Origin: Lysobacterales bacterium
Lineage (GTDB): Bacteria > Pseudomonadota > Gammaproteobacteria > Xanthomonadales > Wenzhouxiangellaceae
Reading direction: 5' to 3'
Assembly: GCA_002722315.1 (NCBI GenBank)
Contig: PBLG01000023.1
Coordinates: forward strand, 1-57,064
DNA length: 57,064 nucleotides
A program made the translations under genes and the position numbers. Each line of letters begins with the position of its first letter. Position 1 is the stretch's first letter. A model generated the notes under the pieces. It was given only the letters and a program-made list of their open reading frames with translations, did not search any database and was not told the origin of the DNA. Positions 1 through 9,454 of this stretch are shown one piece after another.

Positions 1-1004
<1,004 letters not shown>

Positions 1005-1109
1005 ATATAACACTAAAGCCAATTTCACCAAGATTGAAATAGCAACACGACACGTTCTTGAACAGGATTCCAGCGCAGCGGGCACGAGCCCATTGCGTAC
1101 GATCAAGCT
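1005..1109 (+). other. 23S-5S internal transcribed spacer
   Basis: About 105 bases separate the 23S 3' end from the 5S gene. I see no tRNA in it. It would be removed during maturation of the rRNA operon transcript. Confidence 0.8.
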
Positions 1110-1228
1110 TGCCTGGTGGCAATAGCACTGTGGAACCACCCGATCCCATCCCGAACTCGGAAGTGAAACGCAGCAGCGCCGATGGTAGTGCGGCATTAGC
1201 CGTGTGAGAGTAGGTCACCGCCAGGCAT
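1110..1228 (+). rRNA. rrf: 5S ribosomal RNA
   Basis: The 119-base gene begins tgcctggtggc and ends ccgccaggcat, so its two termini pair as helix I. Internal conserved blocks (gaaccacccgatcccatcccg, gaagtgaaac) are present. It is the last gene of the rRNA operon and is followed directly by a factor-independent terminator. Its last 16 bases are repeated at 1392-1407. Confidence 0.97.
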
Positions 1229-1235
1229 TTATTCG

Positions 1236-1269
1236 AAAGCCCCGCGCCTTTTGGCACGGGGCTTTTTTT
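1236..1269 (+). terminator. Rho-independent terminator of the rRNA operon
   Basis: aagccccg pairs with cggggctt across a short loop, and a run of seven T follows. It sits 8 bases after the 5S gene. Confidence 0.9.
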
Positions 1270-1704
1270 ATGGCGAACGGCGGTGGGTTGTCATTCGCGC
1301 TTCGCCCGCTGCGCGCGAAGGCCCTTTTCGGGCCGTTCGGTGCGGCCTGCGGCCGCTTGATCGGATTTGCGCGTACACGCACGCGCAGGCGGGTCACCGC
1401 CAGGCATGATTGTTTATTTGTGCAGCCGCTCGGCCGCGGCTGCACTCGCGATTTGCGGCGCATGTCCGTAAATCGCTCCGCTCCGCGCTGGCGCTGGACG
1501 CGCCGACGGGTGCCGGTATGTTGGCTCCCGGGCATTACTAGCTAACCCCTCCCCTTCGCGCGAAGGCCCAATCTCCTGTACTCGGGCTTTTTCCCTCCTG
1601 GCGGAGTATTGTCGTTCGCTCGAGTGGAAGATTTTCCGGTGGATCCGGTCTTCTATCGCAACGGGACATCCGGGGTTCGACTCGATTCAACAGGAGCTTT
1701 CCAA
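1270..1704. other. Intergenic region with a 5S 3'-end copy and a strong hairpin
   Basis: No convincing gene is present. A 16-base copy of the 5S 3' end lies at 1392-1407. A perfect 9-bp hairpin (tgcagccgc, 6-base loop, gcggctgca) lies at 1421-1444. Open frames on both strands here are arginine-rich and look like artefacts of GC-rich DNA. The ribosome binding site of the next gene is at 1691-1696. Confidence 0.6.
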
Positions 1705-2262
1705 ATGAAATTCACCATCTATCGACTGACGCTTGCGCTTCTCTTTCTCGCAGGCGCGTCGGCCAACGCGCAGGAATATCCCGAAGCCCCACCATTTTCG
1801 CTCGAAAGGGCCGAAGGTGCGATGCTTGAGTTGCCCGCCGACCAGCAAGGCATAGGTGTTTACCTTTTCTGGGCCAGCTGGTGTCCGTACTGTCGTGCGC
1901 TGATGCCGCACCTCCAGAGCCTCGAGGACGAGTACGGCAATGCAATCACGGTCTACGCGCTCAATTTCCGGGACCAGCAGGATCCGGCGGCGTACCTCGA
2001 AGAACACGGGTTCGACTTCGTGCTGTTGCCGCAGGCCGATGATGTTGCCGAAAGCTGGGGCGTCCAGGGTACGCCCGGCTTGTTCATCGTCGATCACGAA
2101 GGGCGTATCAGGTTCAACCTGTACGACGTGCTGGCCACGAATCCCCCTGGCTTCGAGGCGTTGAATCACACCCAGCGCGCCCAGCGGCGCGCGCCGTTCT
2201 GGGCCGCGCGGATTCGGGAATCGCTGGACGAGGTGTTGACCGACGACCCCCCTTCGAAATAG
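1705..2262 (+). CDS. Secreted TlpA/thioredoxin-like thiol-disulfide oxidoreductase
   Basis: The 185-residue product has an N-terminal signal peptide (about residues 1-22, ending ASANAQ). A thioredoxin fold follows with the redox motif WCPYC in the context FWASWCPYCRALMP, then a cis-proline segment (VQGTPGLFIVD). It should act in the periplasm as a TlpA/ResA-type thiol:disulfide exchange protein. CPYC is more typical of glutaredoxins and DsbA-like proteins than the CxxC of classical TlpA, so substrate and direction are unknown. I chose the ATG at 1705 because caggag precedes it and the signal peptide begins there; a longer frame from 1609 lacks support. It is convergent with the symporter gene. 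Confidence 0.85.
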   Translation: MKFTIYRLTLALLFLAGASANAQEYPEAPPFSLERAEGAMLELPADQQGIGVYLFWASWCPYCRALMPHLQSLEDEYGNAITVYALNFRDQQDPAAYLEEHGFDFVLLPQADDVAESWGVQGTPGLFIVDHEGRIRFNLYDVLATNPPGFEALNHTQRAQRRAPFWAARIRESLDEVLTDDPPSK

Positions 2263-2286
2263 GGATTGGGGCCGCTCCGGCAGTCC

Positions 2287-3579
2287 CTAGCCTTCGCCCT
2301 CGGCGGCGATTTTCGGCGTTCTGCTGTAGAAGGTCTCGCGATCCAGTTCGCCTTCGCCGTCGGCGACGATGCAGGTGACAATCGAGTCGCCGGTCACGTT
2401 GACTGCCGTGCGGGTCATGTCGAGGATGCGATCGACGCCGAGGATGAGCGCAATGCCTTCCCGCGGCAACCCGACCTGGTCGAGCACCCCGGCCAGCAGG
2501 ATCAGGCCGACGCCCGGAACACCGGCCGCACCGATAGAGGCCATGACGACCATGAAGATGACCATCAGGTACTGCGTCAGGCTCAGGTCCACGCCGTAGT
2601 ACTGGGCGATGAATCCGACCGCGATGCCCTGCATGATGGCGGTCCCGTCCATGTTGATCGTCGCGCCGAGCGGGACCGTGAAAGAACTGACCCGGTTGCT
2701 CGCCCCGAGGCGCTCCTGGACGGCGCGCAGCGTCACCGGAATCGTGGCCCCGGACGATGCGGTCGAGAAGGCGAAGGCCAGCACATCCCGGATCTGGCGA
2801 TAGAAGACGAACGGGCTCAGCCCGGTGAAAACCTTGAGCAATGTCGGATAGACCACTGCCGCGTGGACGATCAGGATGCCCATCACCAGCAGCACGTACT
2901 TGATGACGCCGGCAAACGTTCCCCAGCCGGTGGTGGCCGCCATCGTCGTGATGAGCGCGAACACGCCGTAAGGCGCGATCAGCATGACGATGCCGACAAG
3001 CTTCATCACCACGTCCATGAAATCGGCGAAGAAATCCGAAACTCGCTTGCCCGACTTGCCGGCGAAAGACATCGCCAGGCCGAGCAGGATCGCAAAGACG
3101 ATGATCGGCAGCATGTTGCCTTCGGCCATGGCCTCGACCGGGTTGCTCGGCACCAGGTTGATCAGCACCTCGGTAAACGACGGTGCGGCCGAAATTTCGG
3201 GCGTATCCATGCCGGCCGGGCTGGCGCCGACCCCGGTCTGAAAGATCTGTCCGGCCGAGAGCGCCAGCAGGATCGCGATCCCGGTGGTCATCAGGTAAAG
3301 CCCGATCGCCCGACCCCCGACCCGGCCCAGGCTTTTCGGGTCGGCCAGCGACGACACGCCGGTGATCAGCGAGACGAACACAATCGGCACCACCAGCATG
3401 CTGAGGAGTCGCACGAATGCCTCGCCGACGACGTTGAGTATCCCGTCCAGCAGCCAGGTCCGCACCCATTCGTTGTCGGCCACGGTCGCGTTGAGTATCA
3501 GGCCGACAAGCAGGCCAAGCCCCAGTGCGATCAGGATGCGGTTGCTCAGTTTCTGGTGATCGAAGCGAATTTCGGACAT
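2287..3579 (-). CDS. Dicarboxylate/amino acid:cation symporter (DAACS family)
   Basis: The 430-residue protein is of normal length for the GltP/DctA family of sodium- or proton-coupled inner-membrane symporters. The family signatures are present: a serine-rich hairpin (STASSGAT, about 272-279), NMDGT (309-313), the second hairpin GVPGVG (about 353-358), and DRILDMTRTAVNVTGD (383-398). By analogy with GltPh, the aspartate at 387 and arginine at 390 would bind substrate, and arginine at that position favours acidic substrates such as glutamate, aspartate or C4-dicarboxylates. The exact substrate cannot be read from sequence. It appears monocistronic and ends 24 bases from the convergent thioredoxin-like gene. 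Confidence 0.92.
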   Translation of the reverse strand: MSEIRFDHQKLSNRILIALGLGLLVGLILNATVADNEWVRTWLLDGILNVVGEAFVRLLSMLVVPIVFVSLITGVSSLADPKSLGRVGGRAIGLYLMTTGIAILLALSAGQIFQTGVGASPAGMDTPEISAAPSFTEVLINLVPSNPVEAMAEGNMLPIIVFAILLGLAMSFAGKSGKRVSDFFADFMDVVMKLVGIVMLIAPYGVFALITTMAATTGWGTFAGVIKYVLLVMGILIVHAAVVYPTLLKVFTGLSPFVFYRQIRDVLAFAFSTASSGATIPVTLRAVQERLGASNRVSSFTVPLGATINMDGTAIMQGIAVGFIAQYYGVDLSLTQYLMVIFMVVMASIGAAGVPGVGLILLAGVLDQVGLPREGIALILGVDRILDMTRTAVNVTGDSIVTCIVADGEGELDRETFYSRTPKIAAEGEG

Positions 3580-3781
3580 ATGCGGTTTTTCTTTTGCTGT
3601 TTGGCGGACGCCGGCCGCCGCATCGGGCGGTCGGTCTGAATGAAGGCACGCCGCAGGTTAGCGCAAATCCCGGTGGAATGGAAATCCGCGGCGCCGGCCC
3701 CGTCCCGATCCTGCCGCAGCGGCGGGGCCCGTCATCGGCCAATCCGCTACAATGGCAAACCTTCAACCAGTGCTGCATTCC

Positions 3782-5467
3782 ATGAGCGAGAACGTCCCCA
3801 ATCCGCCGGCGCATTTCATTCGAAACCGCATTCGCCAGGAGCTGGAATCCGGCCTTCACGATCGCGTCGTCACGCGCTTTCCGCCCGAACCCAACGGCTA
3901 CCTGCACATCGGTCACGCCAAGTCCATCGTGCTCAATTTCGCGATGGCCGACGAGTTCGGCGGTGAGACCAACCTGCGTTTCGACGACACCAACCCGATC
4001 AAGGAAGAACAGCGATACGTCGACGCGATACGCGAGGACGTCGCCTGGTTGGGCTACCAGTGGGCGCGCGAATGCTATGCCTCGGATTACTTTCCGAAGC
4101 TCTATGAATACGCCCTGCACCTGATCGACAACGGCCTGGCCTACGTCGACAGCCAGGACGCCGACGCGATCCGGGCCCAGCGCGGCACGCTGACCGAGCC
4201 GGGCACGCCCAGCCCGCACCGCGACCGCGATCGGGCCGAGAGCCGCGACCTGTTCGAACGCATGCGCGCCGGCGAATTCGCCGACGGCGCCCACGTGCTG
4301 CGCGCGAAGATCGACATGGCCGCGCCCAATATCAACATGCGCGACCCGGTGCTCTATCGCATCCGCCACCAGCGGCATCCGCGCACCGGCGACGAATGGT
4401 GCATCTATCCCAGCTACGACTTCGCGCACGGCCAGTCCGACGCCATCGAGGGCATCACGCACTCACTGTGCACGCTGGAATTCGAAGACCATCGCCCGCT
4501 TTACGACTGGCTGATCGAACACCTGCCGGTACCTTCGAAGCCGCAGCAGATCGAGTTTTCGCGACTCAACCTCGATTTCACGGTGCTGTCCAAGCGCCGC
4601 CTGATGCGCCTGGTCGACGAAGGCTTCGTCGACGGCTGGGACGATCCGCGCATGCCCACGTTCGCCGGGATCCGCCGTCGCGGCTTCACGCCGCGCTCGA
4701 TCCGAAATTTCTGCAACGAGATCGGGGTGACCAAGTCCGAAAGCATCATCCCTTTCGGTGCCATGGAGCGCAACCTGCGCGACGACCTCAACGAGCGCGC
4801 GCCGCGACGCATGGCGGTGCTCGAGCCGGTCAAGGTCGTGCTGACCAACTTCACCGAAGGCGAGACCGAGTGGTTCGACGCCGCCAACCATCCCCAGAAT
4901 CCGGAACTGGGTACGCGCAAGGTGCCGATGACCCGCGAAATCTGGATCGAGCGCGGCGATTTCATGGAGGATGCGCCGAAGAAGTTCTTCCGCCTCAAGC
5001 CCGGCGGCGAAGTGCGGCTTCGCAACGCCTTCATCATCCGCTGCGACGAGGTCGTCAAGAATGCCGCCGGCGACGTCGAGACGCTGCACTGCAGCTTCGA
5101 TCCCGAATCCCGATCCGGCCTGCCCGGCGCCGATCGAAAGGTCAAGGGCACCATTCACTGGGTCTCGGCCGAGCATGCCGTCGAAGCCGAAGTGCGCCTT
5201 TACGACCGGCTGTTCTCGGTGCCGCACCCGGCCGGCGACAAGGAGCACGACTTCGTCGAACACATCAATCCCGAATCGCTGCAGGTCATCGGCAGCGCGA
5301 GGCTGGAGCCGGGTCTGGAAAACGCGAAGCCCGGAGAACACTACCAGTTCGAACGCACCGGCTACTTCGTCGCCGACCCCGATTCAAGCACCGAAAAGCC
5401 CGTGTTCAACCGCGCCGTCACTCTGCGCGATACCTGGGCGAAGCTGGAAAAGCAGCTGCGCGGCTGA
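3782..5467 (+). CDS. glnS: Glutaminyl-tRNA synthetase
   Basis: Charges tRNA-Gln with glutamine in the cytoplasm (class I synthetase). The 561 residues compare with 554 in E. coli. The HIGH motif lies in PPEPNGYLHIGHAKS (HIGH at 42-45), and the second signature is VLSKR at about 268-272, the GlnS form of KMSKS. The C-terminal anticodon-binding beta barrels are complete. I chose the ATG at 3782 (MSENVPNPP) rather than the in-frame ATG at 3752 because it matches the family start. The last 39 bases recur, slightly diverged, at 8517-8555, so the region just downstream is an insertion boundary. Confidence 0.97.
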   Translation: MSENVPNPPAHFIRNRIRQELESGLHDRVVTRFPPEPNGYLHIGHAKSIVLNFAMADEFGGETNLRFDDTNPIKEEQRYVDAIREDVAWLGYQWARECYASDYFPKLYEYALHLIDNGLAYVDSQDADAIRAQRGTLTEPGTPSPHRDRDRAESRDLFERMRAGEFADGAHVLRAKIDMAAPNINMRDPVLYRIRHQRHPRTGDEWCIYPSYDFAHGQSDAIEGITHSLCTLEFEDHRPLYDWLIEHLPVPSKPQQIEFSRLNLDFTVLSKRRLMRLVDEGFVDGWDDPRMPTFAGIRRRGFTPRSIRNFCNEIGVTKSESIIPFGAMERNLRDDLNERAPRRMAVLEPVKVVLTNFTEGETEWFDAANHPQNPELGTRKVPMTREIWIERGDFMEDAPKKFFRLKPGGEVRLRNAFIIRCDEVVKNAAGDVETLHCSFDPESRSGLPGADRKVKGTIHWVSAEHAVEAEVRLYDRLFSVPHPAGDKEHDFVEHINPESLQVIGSARLEPGLENAKPGEHYQFERTGYFVADPDSSTEKPVFNRAVTLRDTWAKLEKQLRG

Positions 5468-5481
5468 TCGGCTCGGCGCCG

Positions 5482-7188
5482 TCAAGGTACCGCGAAGTGA
5501 ACCTTGCTGTTCTGAATATCCATGGTGATGATGAAATCCTTCAGGGCTTCCGAGCCCAGAATGCCGTCATAGGGTACGTCGTCGCTGCGGATTCGACTGC
5601 CGTAACCGGCGCTGCGTCCCTCGAACCCGCGTTTGCCGCCCTGCTCGATGTAACTGGCCAGCAAGGATTCGAACTGAAATGGTCCCAGCTTGAAGCCGGG
5701 CAGCTGCAGCAAGCGTTTGCGGCCGGTGCTGACGGCGCCGAAGCCGCTGATGCCGGTTCCGTCGACCACGTGCCGATCAAGCTCCAGGCGCTCAAGCAGC
5801 CGTCGTTTGAACAACGTGGCGCCGGCATTGCCCGTATCGAGTAACATCCAGACCTTTTTGCCGTCCAGTTCAGCCGCCACCTGGGGTGAGCGGCCGCGTT
5901 CGGTCCGCACCCGGACATTGCCTTCGAAACGCACCACATCGCGATTCAGAAAACGGATGCGCTTGTTGGGATAGTCGATCTGCACAACGCCGGCGTGAAA
6001 CAGGCTGACGCCGAGAATTAGATCCGGCGCCGAGACGGGCAGCACCAAGGCGTCTCGCATGGGAACAGTCGCGTCGCCGAGGCGCAACTCGAAGTCACGC
6101 GCAGTCGGCACGACCTCCCGCCCGTAAATCCCCTGTACGCGTACCTCGTCGGCCAGGTTCACGTCGATGCCCGCCCGTTCGGCCAGCCGGCGAGAGACCG
6201 CGTTGCCCTCGGCGCCCGAATCCAGCATCGCGCGCGCCGGTACATCGTTGACGCGCACGGTGAATTCGATCCAGCCGCGCGCGTTGTCGAACGCGATCCA
6301 GCCCTGTTCGTCGGGAACGCCGGAATCGGCATCGGCCGACGTCGATGACCGGTCGCCCAGCGTGAACTCGATGATCTGCCGAGTCCACCAGCCGCCGTGG
6401 TCGGTGGGCTCGAAGCGCCATTGACCGATGGCCTCGATGCCCTTCTCGGCCAATGCGTCGTGCGAGGCAAAAAGCTCGCGCACATCCTCGACTTGGCCGT
6501 CGGCCGCGACTGAAAGTAAGAACATCGCCCAGCCGCCCGCGCCGGCTTGCACGATCTCGCGGGGATACTTGGGCGCCGTGCGGCTGACGGCATCGGGCAA
6601 AGCGCCCTGCCGAACTGTAGGGGCGCCATTGTTCCCGTCGCCGCCTTCGGCGCCAGGGCTCGAGCGGATTTCGGCTGCCAGCTTTCGTGCCTCGTCGAGC
6701 CCGGCCGGCGACAGCGCACCGGCAGCTTGGCCCATCAACCAGGCAACGCGCGTGCCCCGGTCCGAGATCTCCGCGCTCGGCGGTTCCAGATCATTGGCTT
6801 CCATCCAGATGCTGCCGGCGGCCCGGACAAGGCGGTAATCGCGCTGTTCGAATCCCAGTTCGGCCACGATCTGCGCCGCCTGCGGATCGCTTCGAGCGAG
6901 CAACGGGCGCAACAATTCGACCGCATCTTCTGCGCGGCCTTGCCGATGCAACGCCGCGGCTGCGACCATCCGGCAATCGGAATCGCTGTCGGCACAGGTC
7001 ATCAGAGCGTCAATGGCCGCCGAATTGCCGTCGAGGGCCTGACTGATCGTGGCATAGTCCGGTCTGGCCGGTTCCGGAGGCGTTTCAGCCGAAGCGGCCG
7101 GACCGTACGACAGGAACAACAGGACCAACAGAACGGACAACAGCGCCCAATGGACGCTTGCGCGCAAGAAATTCATTTTCGTTACCAT
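5482..7188 (-). CDS. Secreted TonB-C / double retropepsin-like aspartic protease
   Basis: The 568-residue protein has a hydrophobic N-terminal signal (about 10-34, ending ASA). A helical, Sel1/TPR-like segment follows, then a TonB C-terminal-like domain (about 190-285; YPREIVQAGAGGWAMFLLSV, IGQWRFEP). Two retropepsin-like aspartic protease domains come last, with catalytic motifs LDSGAEG (D323) and LDTGNAG (D451). The second ends with the PYDGILGSE flap-like segment typical of bacterial aspartyl proteases. Having two half-domains in one chain could form an intramolecular pepsin-like dimer; that is inference. It likely acts in the periplasm. The start could also be the ATG at 7176. It lies within the block bounded by two glnS 3' ends, and its stop is 14 bases from the glnS stop. 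Confidence 0.75.
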   Translation of the reverse strand: MVTKMNFLRASVHWALLSVLLVLLFLSYGPAASAETPPEPARPDYATISQALDGNSAAIDALMTCADSDSDCRMVAAAALHRQGRAEDAVELLRPLLARSDPQAAQIVAELGFEQRDYRLVRAAGSIWMEANDLEPPSAEISDRGTRVAWLMGQAAGALSPAGLDEARKLAAEIRSSPGAEGGDGNNGAPTVRQGALPDAVSRTAPKYPREIVQAGAGGWAMFLLSVAADGQVEDVRELFASHDALAEKGIEAIGQWRFEPTDHGGWWTRQIIEFTLGDRSSTSADADSGVPDEQGWIAFDNARGWIEFTVRVNDVPARAMLDSGAEGNAVSRRLAERAGIDVNLADEVRVQGIYGREVVPTARDFELRLGDATVPMRDALVLPVSAPDLILGVSLFHAGVVQIDYPNKRIRFLNRDVVRFEGNVRVRTERGRSPQVAAELDGKKVWMLLDTGNAGATLFKRRLLERLELDRHVVDGTGISGFGAVSTGRKRLLQLPGFKLGPFQFESLLASYIEQGGKRGFEGRSAGYGSRIRSDDVPYDGILGSEALKDFIITMDIQNSKVHFAVP

Positions 7189-7488
7189 AAGTCAACGCTG
7201 AGGCTGATGCTAAATGCCCACTGGCATTTGACAAGTCGTCATTGAATGTAGCAGCGGCACTGGCTGTTCGCGCGGATACTTCAAAACCGAGGCGCTCCAG
7301 GTATTACTGAACGCCAACTGGCCTAGCGGCATCCAGAAGCCAGGCTCCAAAGATGACGCCGACTACCGCTCGATCGTTCAGAGCCTTTGTCACTTCGTTG
7401 CCGAATATGGAAGGCCCCTGGCGCTTGCGGACAGCGCCAGGGGCCTTGAACCCGATATCGGGAGATTCCGATCTTCAGGTGGCCCAGC
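7189..7488. other. Intergenic region with two hairpins
   Basis: A 7-bp inverted repeat with a 4-base loop (aaatgcc/ggcattt) lies at 7212-7229, just upstream of the retropepsin gene, and could be an operator or a structured leader. A 15-bp perfect hairpin lies at 7411-7447. A plus-strand frame from about 7233 to past 7488 stays open for roughly 90 codons (…GYFKTEALQVLLNANW…) but has no start codon and overlaps the end of the next gene. It could be a broken gene remnant, but I cannot support it as a gene. Confidence 0.5.
7411..7447. repeat. Perfect 15-bp stem, 7-base loop hairpin
   Basis: aaggcccctggcgct and agcgccaggggcctt pair without mismatch around tgcggac. Neither side has a T-run, so it is not a typical intrinsic terminator. 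It sits 42 bases past the stop codon of the minus-strand gene at 7489-8334 and may stabilise that transcript's 3' end. Confidence 0.7.
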
Positions 7489-8334
7489 CTACGGGCGGCT
7501 GCAGATGACCACAATATAATCTTCGGCAGTCCACGATGAGCAGGAATAGCCATCTACCGCGTCCAGATTCACGCGGAACGTGTCGACCCATCCTTCATTG
7601 GCGGTCCTGAACGAATATTCCGCCCCGTATGCGGGGGCTACGGCCATTGCCTCAAACGGTATTTCAGTGCCTTCGGCATCGATTGCACTGACCGACAATA
7701 CCGTGTTCAGGTCCGCGGCAAATTCAATCTGAAGAAAGGAATCGTCGGGATACGTGATCCGCACCGTCAGGGGCTGTGTACGCAGATCGTCCAGGTTGAC
7801 CGACGCGTTGTAACTAAGGATGAAGTCGAAACCGAACGCCGCCTCAACGTGCGACTTCGCACCCGCATAGCCCTGATCGCGCAAGAAAGTTTTCAACCCG
7901 CTGAGCAGTCCCCCGGACAGTCTGCCGGTGGTCAGATCACCAACTACTGAGTCGCGGCCGCTCAAGCCGGAAAGATAGTCCAGCCAGTCGCGAGGAATGG
8001 TCTCGAACGCTTGGCCGGAATTTTCTATGGTTTCCTCGAAAACCTGCGCTTCCTGGGCGGTCAGCGGCTGTTCGTTCGCGAAAATCGTCTGACTTGCACC
8101 GCCCCAGAGGTCGTCCAGGATGATGGTCCGCTGAAAGCGACGCGTCTCATTGGTCAGGGAATTCGAGATATAAACCCGCTCATAGGGCGCGGGAATCTGC
8201 AGCGCCCGTGAGCTGAAATCAGAATCCGAGGTGCATCCATCACAAATATCCCACCACGCTTCTGACTCGGTGCCTTGAGCTGCCGCAGAAAAGACCGCAA
8301 CAAATGCGAAAAGCATCATATTTCTTACGCGCAT
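7489..8334 (-). CDS. Secreted protein of unknown function
   Basis: I do not recognise the family. The 281-residue product has a signal peptide (about 1-20, FAFVAVFSAAAQG). A short cysteine pair (WDICDGC) follows near the mature N-terminus, and two more cysteines (YSCSSW, VVICSRP) lie near the C-terminus, so one or two disulfides are plausible after export. The rest is soluble, with no membrane segment. A periplasmic or secreted location is likely. It lies on the same strand as the retropepsin gene, inside the block bounded by two glnS 3' ends. Its upstream region (8335-8450) is AT-rich and could hold its own promoter. Confidence 0.7.
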   Translation of the reverse strand: MRVRNMMLFAFVAVFSAAAQGTESEAWWDICDGCTSDSDFSSRALQIPAPYERVYISNSLTNETRRFQRTIILDDLWGGASQTIFANEQPLTAQEAQVFEETIENSGQAFETIPRDWLDYLSGLSGRDSVVGDLTTGRLSGGLLSGLKTFLRDQGYAGAKSHVEAAFGFDFILSYNASVNLDDLRTQPLTVRITYPDDSFLQIEFAADLNTVLSVSAIDAEGTEIPFEAMAVAPAYGAEYSFRTANEGWVDTFRVNLDAVDGYSCSSWTAEDYIVVICSRP

Positions 8335-8637
8335 GACATAGTCCTCTACTGCTTGATAGCCAATTGAAAAACGCTGCCCCTTGAACAGCGGGAAAAAATT
8401 TTAAGCGGTCAGAAAAAAAAAGTCAATAGTTGTGAAAGCCGCGAGTTTTGTTCCGACACGAGACGACAACCGGTCAGGACGCAGCCTTACCTCCGGCCGT
8501 CGCTGTAACGTTCCCCGATATCTGGGCAAAGCTGGAAAAGCAGTTGCGCAGCTGAGCTGCCGAGCGTCTGCTCATCCCCTGTAACCGGCGGCTGGAATTG
8601 ATTAGACTAGGGGCTGATCACTCGGGGAGCATCTGCA
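8335..8637. other. Intergenic region: AT-rich promoter zone and glnS tail remnant
   Basis: Bases 8340-8440 are unusually A-rich (several A-runs) and probably hold the promoter of the minus-strand gene. Bases 8495-8555 are a detached copy of the glnS 3' end, annotated separately. The lemA ribosome binding site (ggggag) is at 8621-8626. Confidence 0.6.
8495..8555 (+). pseudogene. glnS 3'-end remnant
   Basis: Bases 8517-8555 match the last 39 bases of glnS (5429-5467) at 35 of 39 positions, including the stop codon, and weaker similarity extends back to about 8495. The fragment would read AVAVTFPDIWAKLEKQLRS against AVTLRDTWAKLEKQLRG in GlnS. It is too short to be functional. All four differences in the core are GC-to-AT transitions. 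It marks the far boundary of a roughly 3-kb block between two glnS tails. Confidence 0.88.
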
Positions 8638-9222
8638 ATGGAATGGATCGTCCTGGGCGCGATTGCGCTGATCGTTGTATTCGCCGTATCCGTCTACAAC
8701 CGGCTGGTCACGGCCCGGAACCGGTACAAGAACGCCTTTGCGCAGATCGACGTGCAGCTGACGCGCCGCTACGACCTGATTCCCAACCTGGTCGAAGTGG
8801 CCAAGCGCTACATGGCGCACGAGAAGGACACGCTGGAAGCGGTGATCCAGGCGCGCAATGCCGCGGTCACCGGCCTGAAGAACGCCTCGCAGAATCCCGG
8901 AGACCCGGACGCGGTCAGCCAGCTCAACCAGGCCGAGCAGGGACTCTCCGGCGCACTCGGGCGTCTGTTTGCGCTTTCGGAGAACTACCCGGATCTGAAG
9001 GCCAACGAGAACATGATGCAGCTCACCGAGGAAATCACGACCACCGAGAACAAGGTCGCGTTTGCCCGGCAGGCTTATAACGATGCGGTCATGAGCTACA
9101 ACATCCTTCGCGAATCGGTCCCCAACAATTTCATTGCCGGCCCGTTCGGCTTCGGCCCGGCCGAGATGCTGGAAATAGAAGATCCGGTCAAGCGCGAAGC
9201 GGTCAAGGTGGATTTTGGTTGA
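8638..9222 (+). CDS. lemA: LemA family protein
   Basis: The 194-residue protein has one N-terminal membrane helix (about 3-20). The LemA fold of long helices follows, with the family signature (NRYKNAFAQIDVQLTRRYDLIPNLVE, written here only in part as RRYDLIPNLVE at about 42-52). LemA proteins are membrane-anchored with the helical body outside the cytoplasm. Their biochemical role is unclear, but they are very often paired with M48 metalloproteases, as here. The start has a good ribosome binding site (ggggag, 12 bases before the ATG). The gene is separated from the protease by a short repeat-rich spacer. Confidence 0.92.
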   Translation: MEWIVLGAIALIVVFAVSVYNRLVTARNRYKNAFAQIDVQLTRRYDLIPNLVEVAKRYMAHEKDTLEAVIQARNAAVTGLKNASQNPGDPDAVSQLNQAEQGLSGALGRLFALSENYPDLKANENMMQLTEEITTTENKVAFARQAYNDAVMSYNILRESVPNNFIAGPFGFGPAEMLEIEDPVKREAVKVDFG

Positions 9223-9454
9223 CAAGACGATATGACGCTTTACGGTTAGACGCTTTACGCAGTCAAAGGCCGGATGTTCCGCCTCGATATCGTGGCCAGC
9301 GAGTCCGGGCTGCGGGATTCCGCACCAGACGGGCAATATCAATAACTGGCCCGAATGAATCAAAGGCCGTCTGCGTAATCCGTCCCACCGTAAAGCGTCA
9401 AACCGTAAAGCGTCAAACCGTCCAAACGTAAAGCGTCCAACCGGCCTTGATGTC
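9223..9454. repeat. Inverted array of 15-bp units between lemA and the M48 gene
   Basis: Two copies of a unit gacgctttacggtta-like lie at 9234-9262. Three copies of its reverse complement, accgtaaagcgtcaa-like, lie at 9387-9440, with one partial unit between them (9417-9425). The arms enclose about 125 bases without a gene. The stretch could form a large cruciform or RNA stem and may be a mobile or slippage-prone repeat. It lies within what otherwise looks like a two-gene operon. Confidence 0.8.

Noticed and set aside
1204..1545. Open frame of 113 codons after the 5S gene
   Set aside because: It starts in the 5S gene, runs through the terminator and is arginine-rich without any recognisable family.
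2114..4462. Minus-strand frame of 782 codons across the symporter gene and glnS
   Set aside because: It overlaps two well-supported genes in other frames and has the composition of a GC-rich shadow.
7233..7508. Plus-strand frame of about 90 codons without a start
   Set aside because: It has no initiation codon or ribosome binding site and overlaps the end of another gene; a broken remnant is possible but not supported.
5468..8555. Prophage or integrative element with its own integrase
   Set aside because: No integrase, excisionase or structural gene is seen; only two cargo genes are present.
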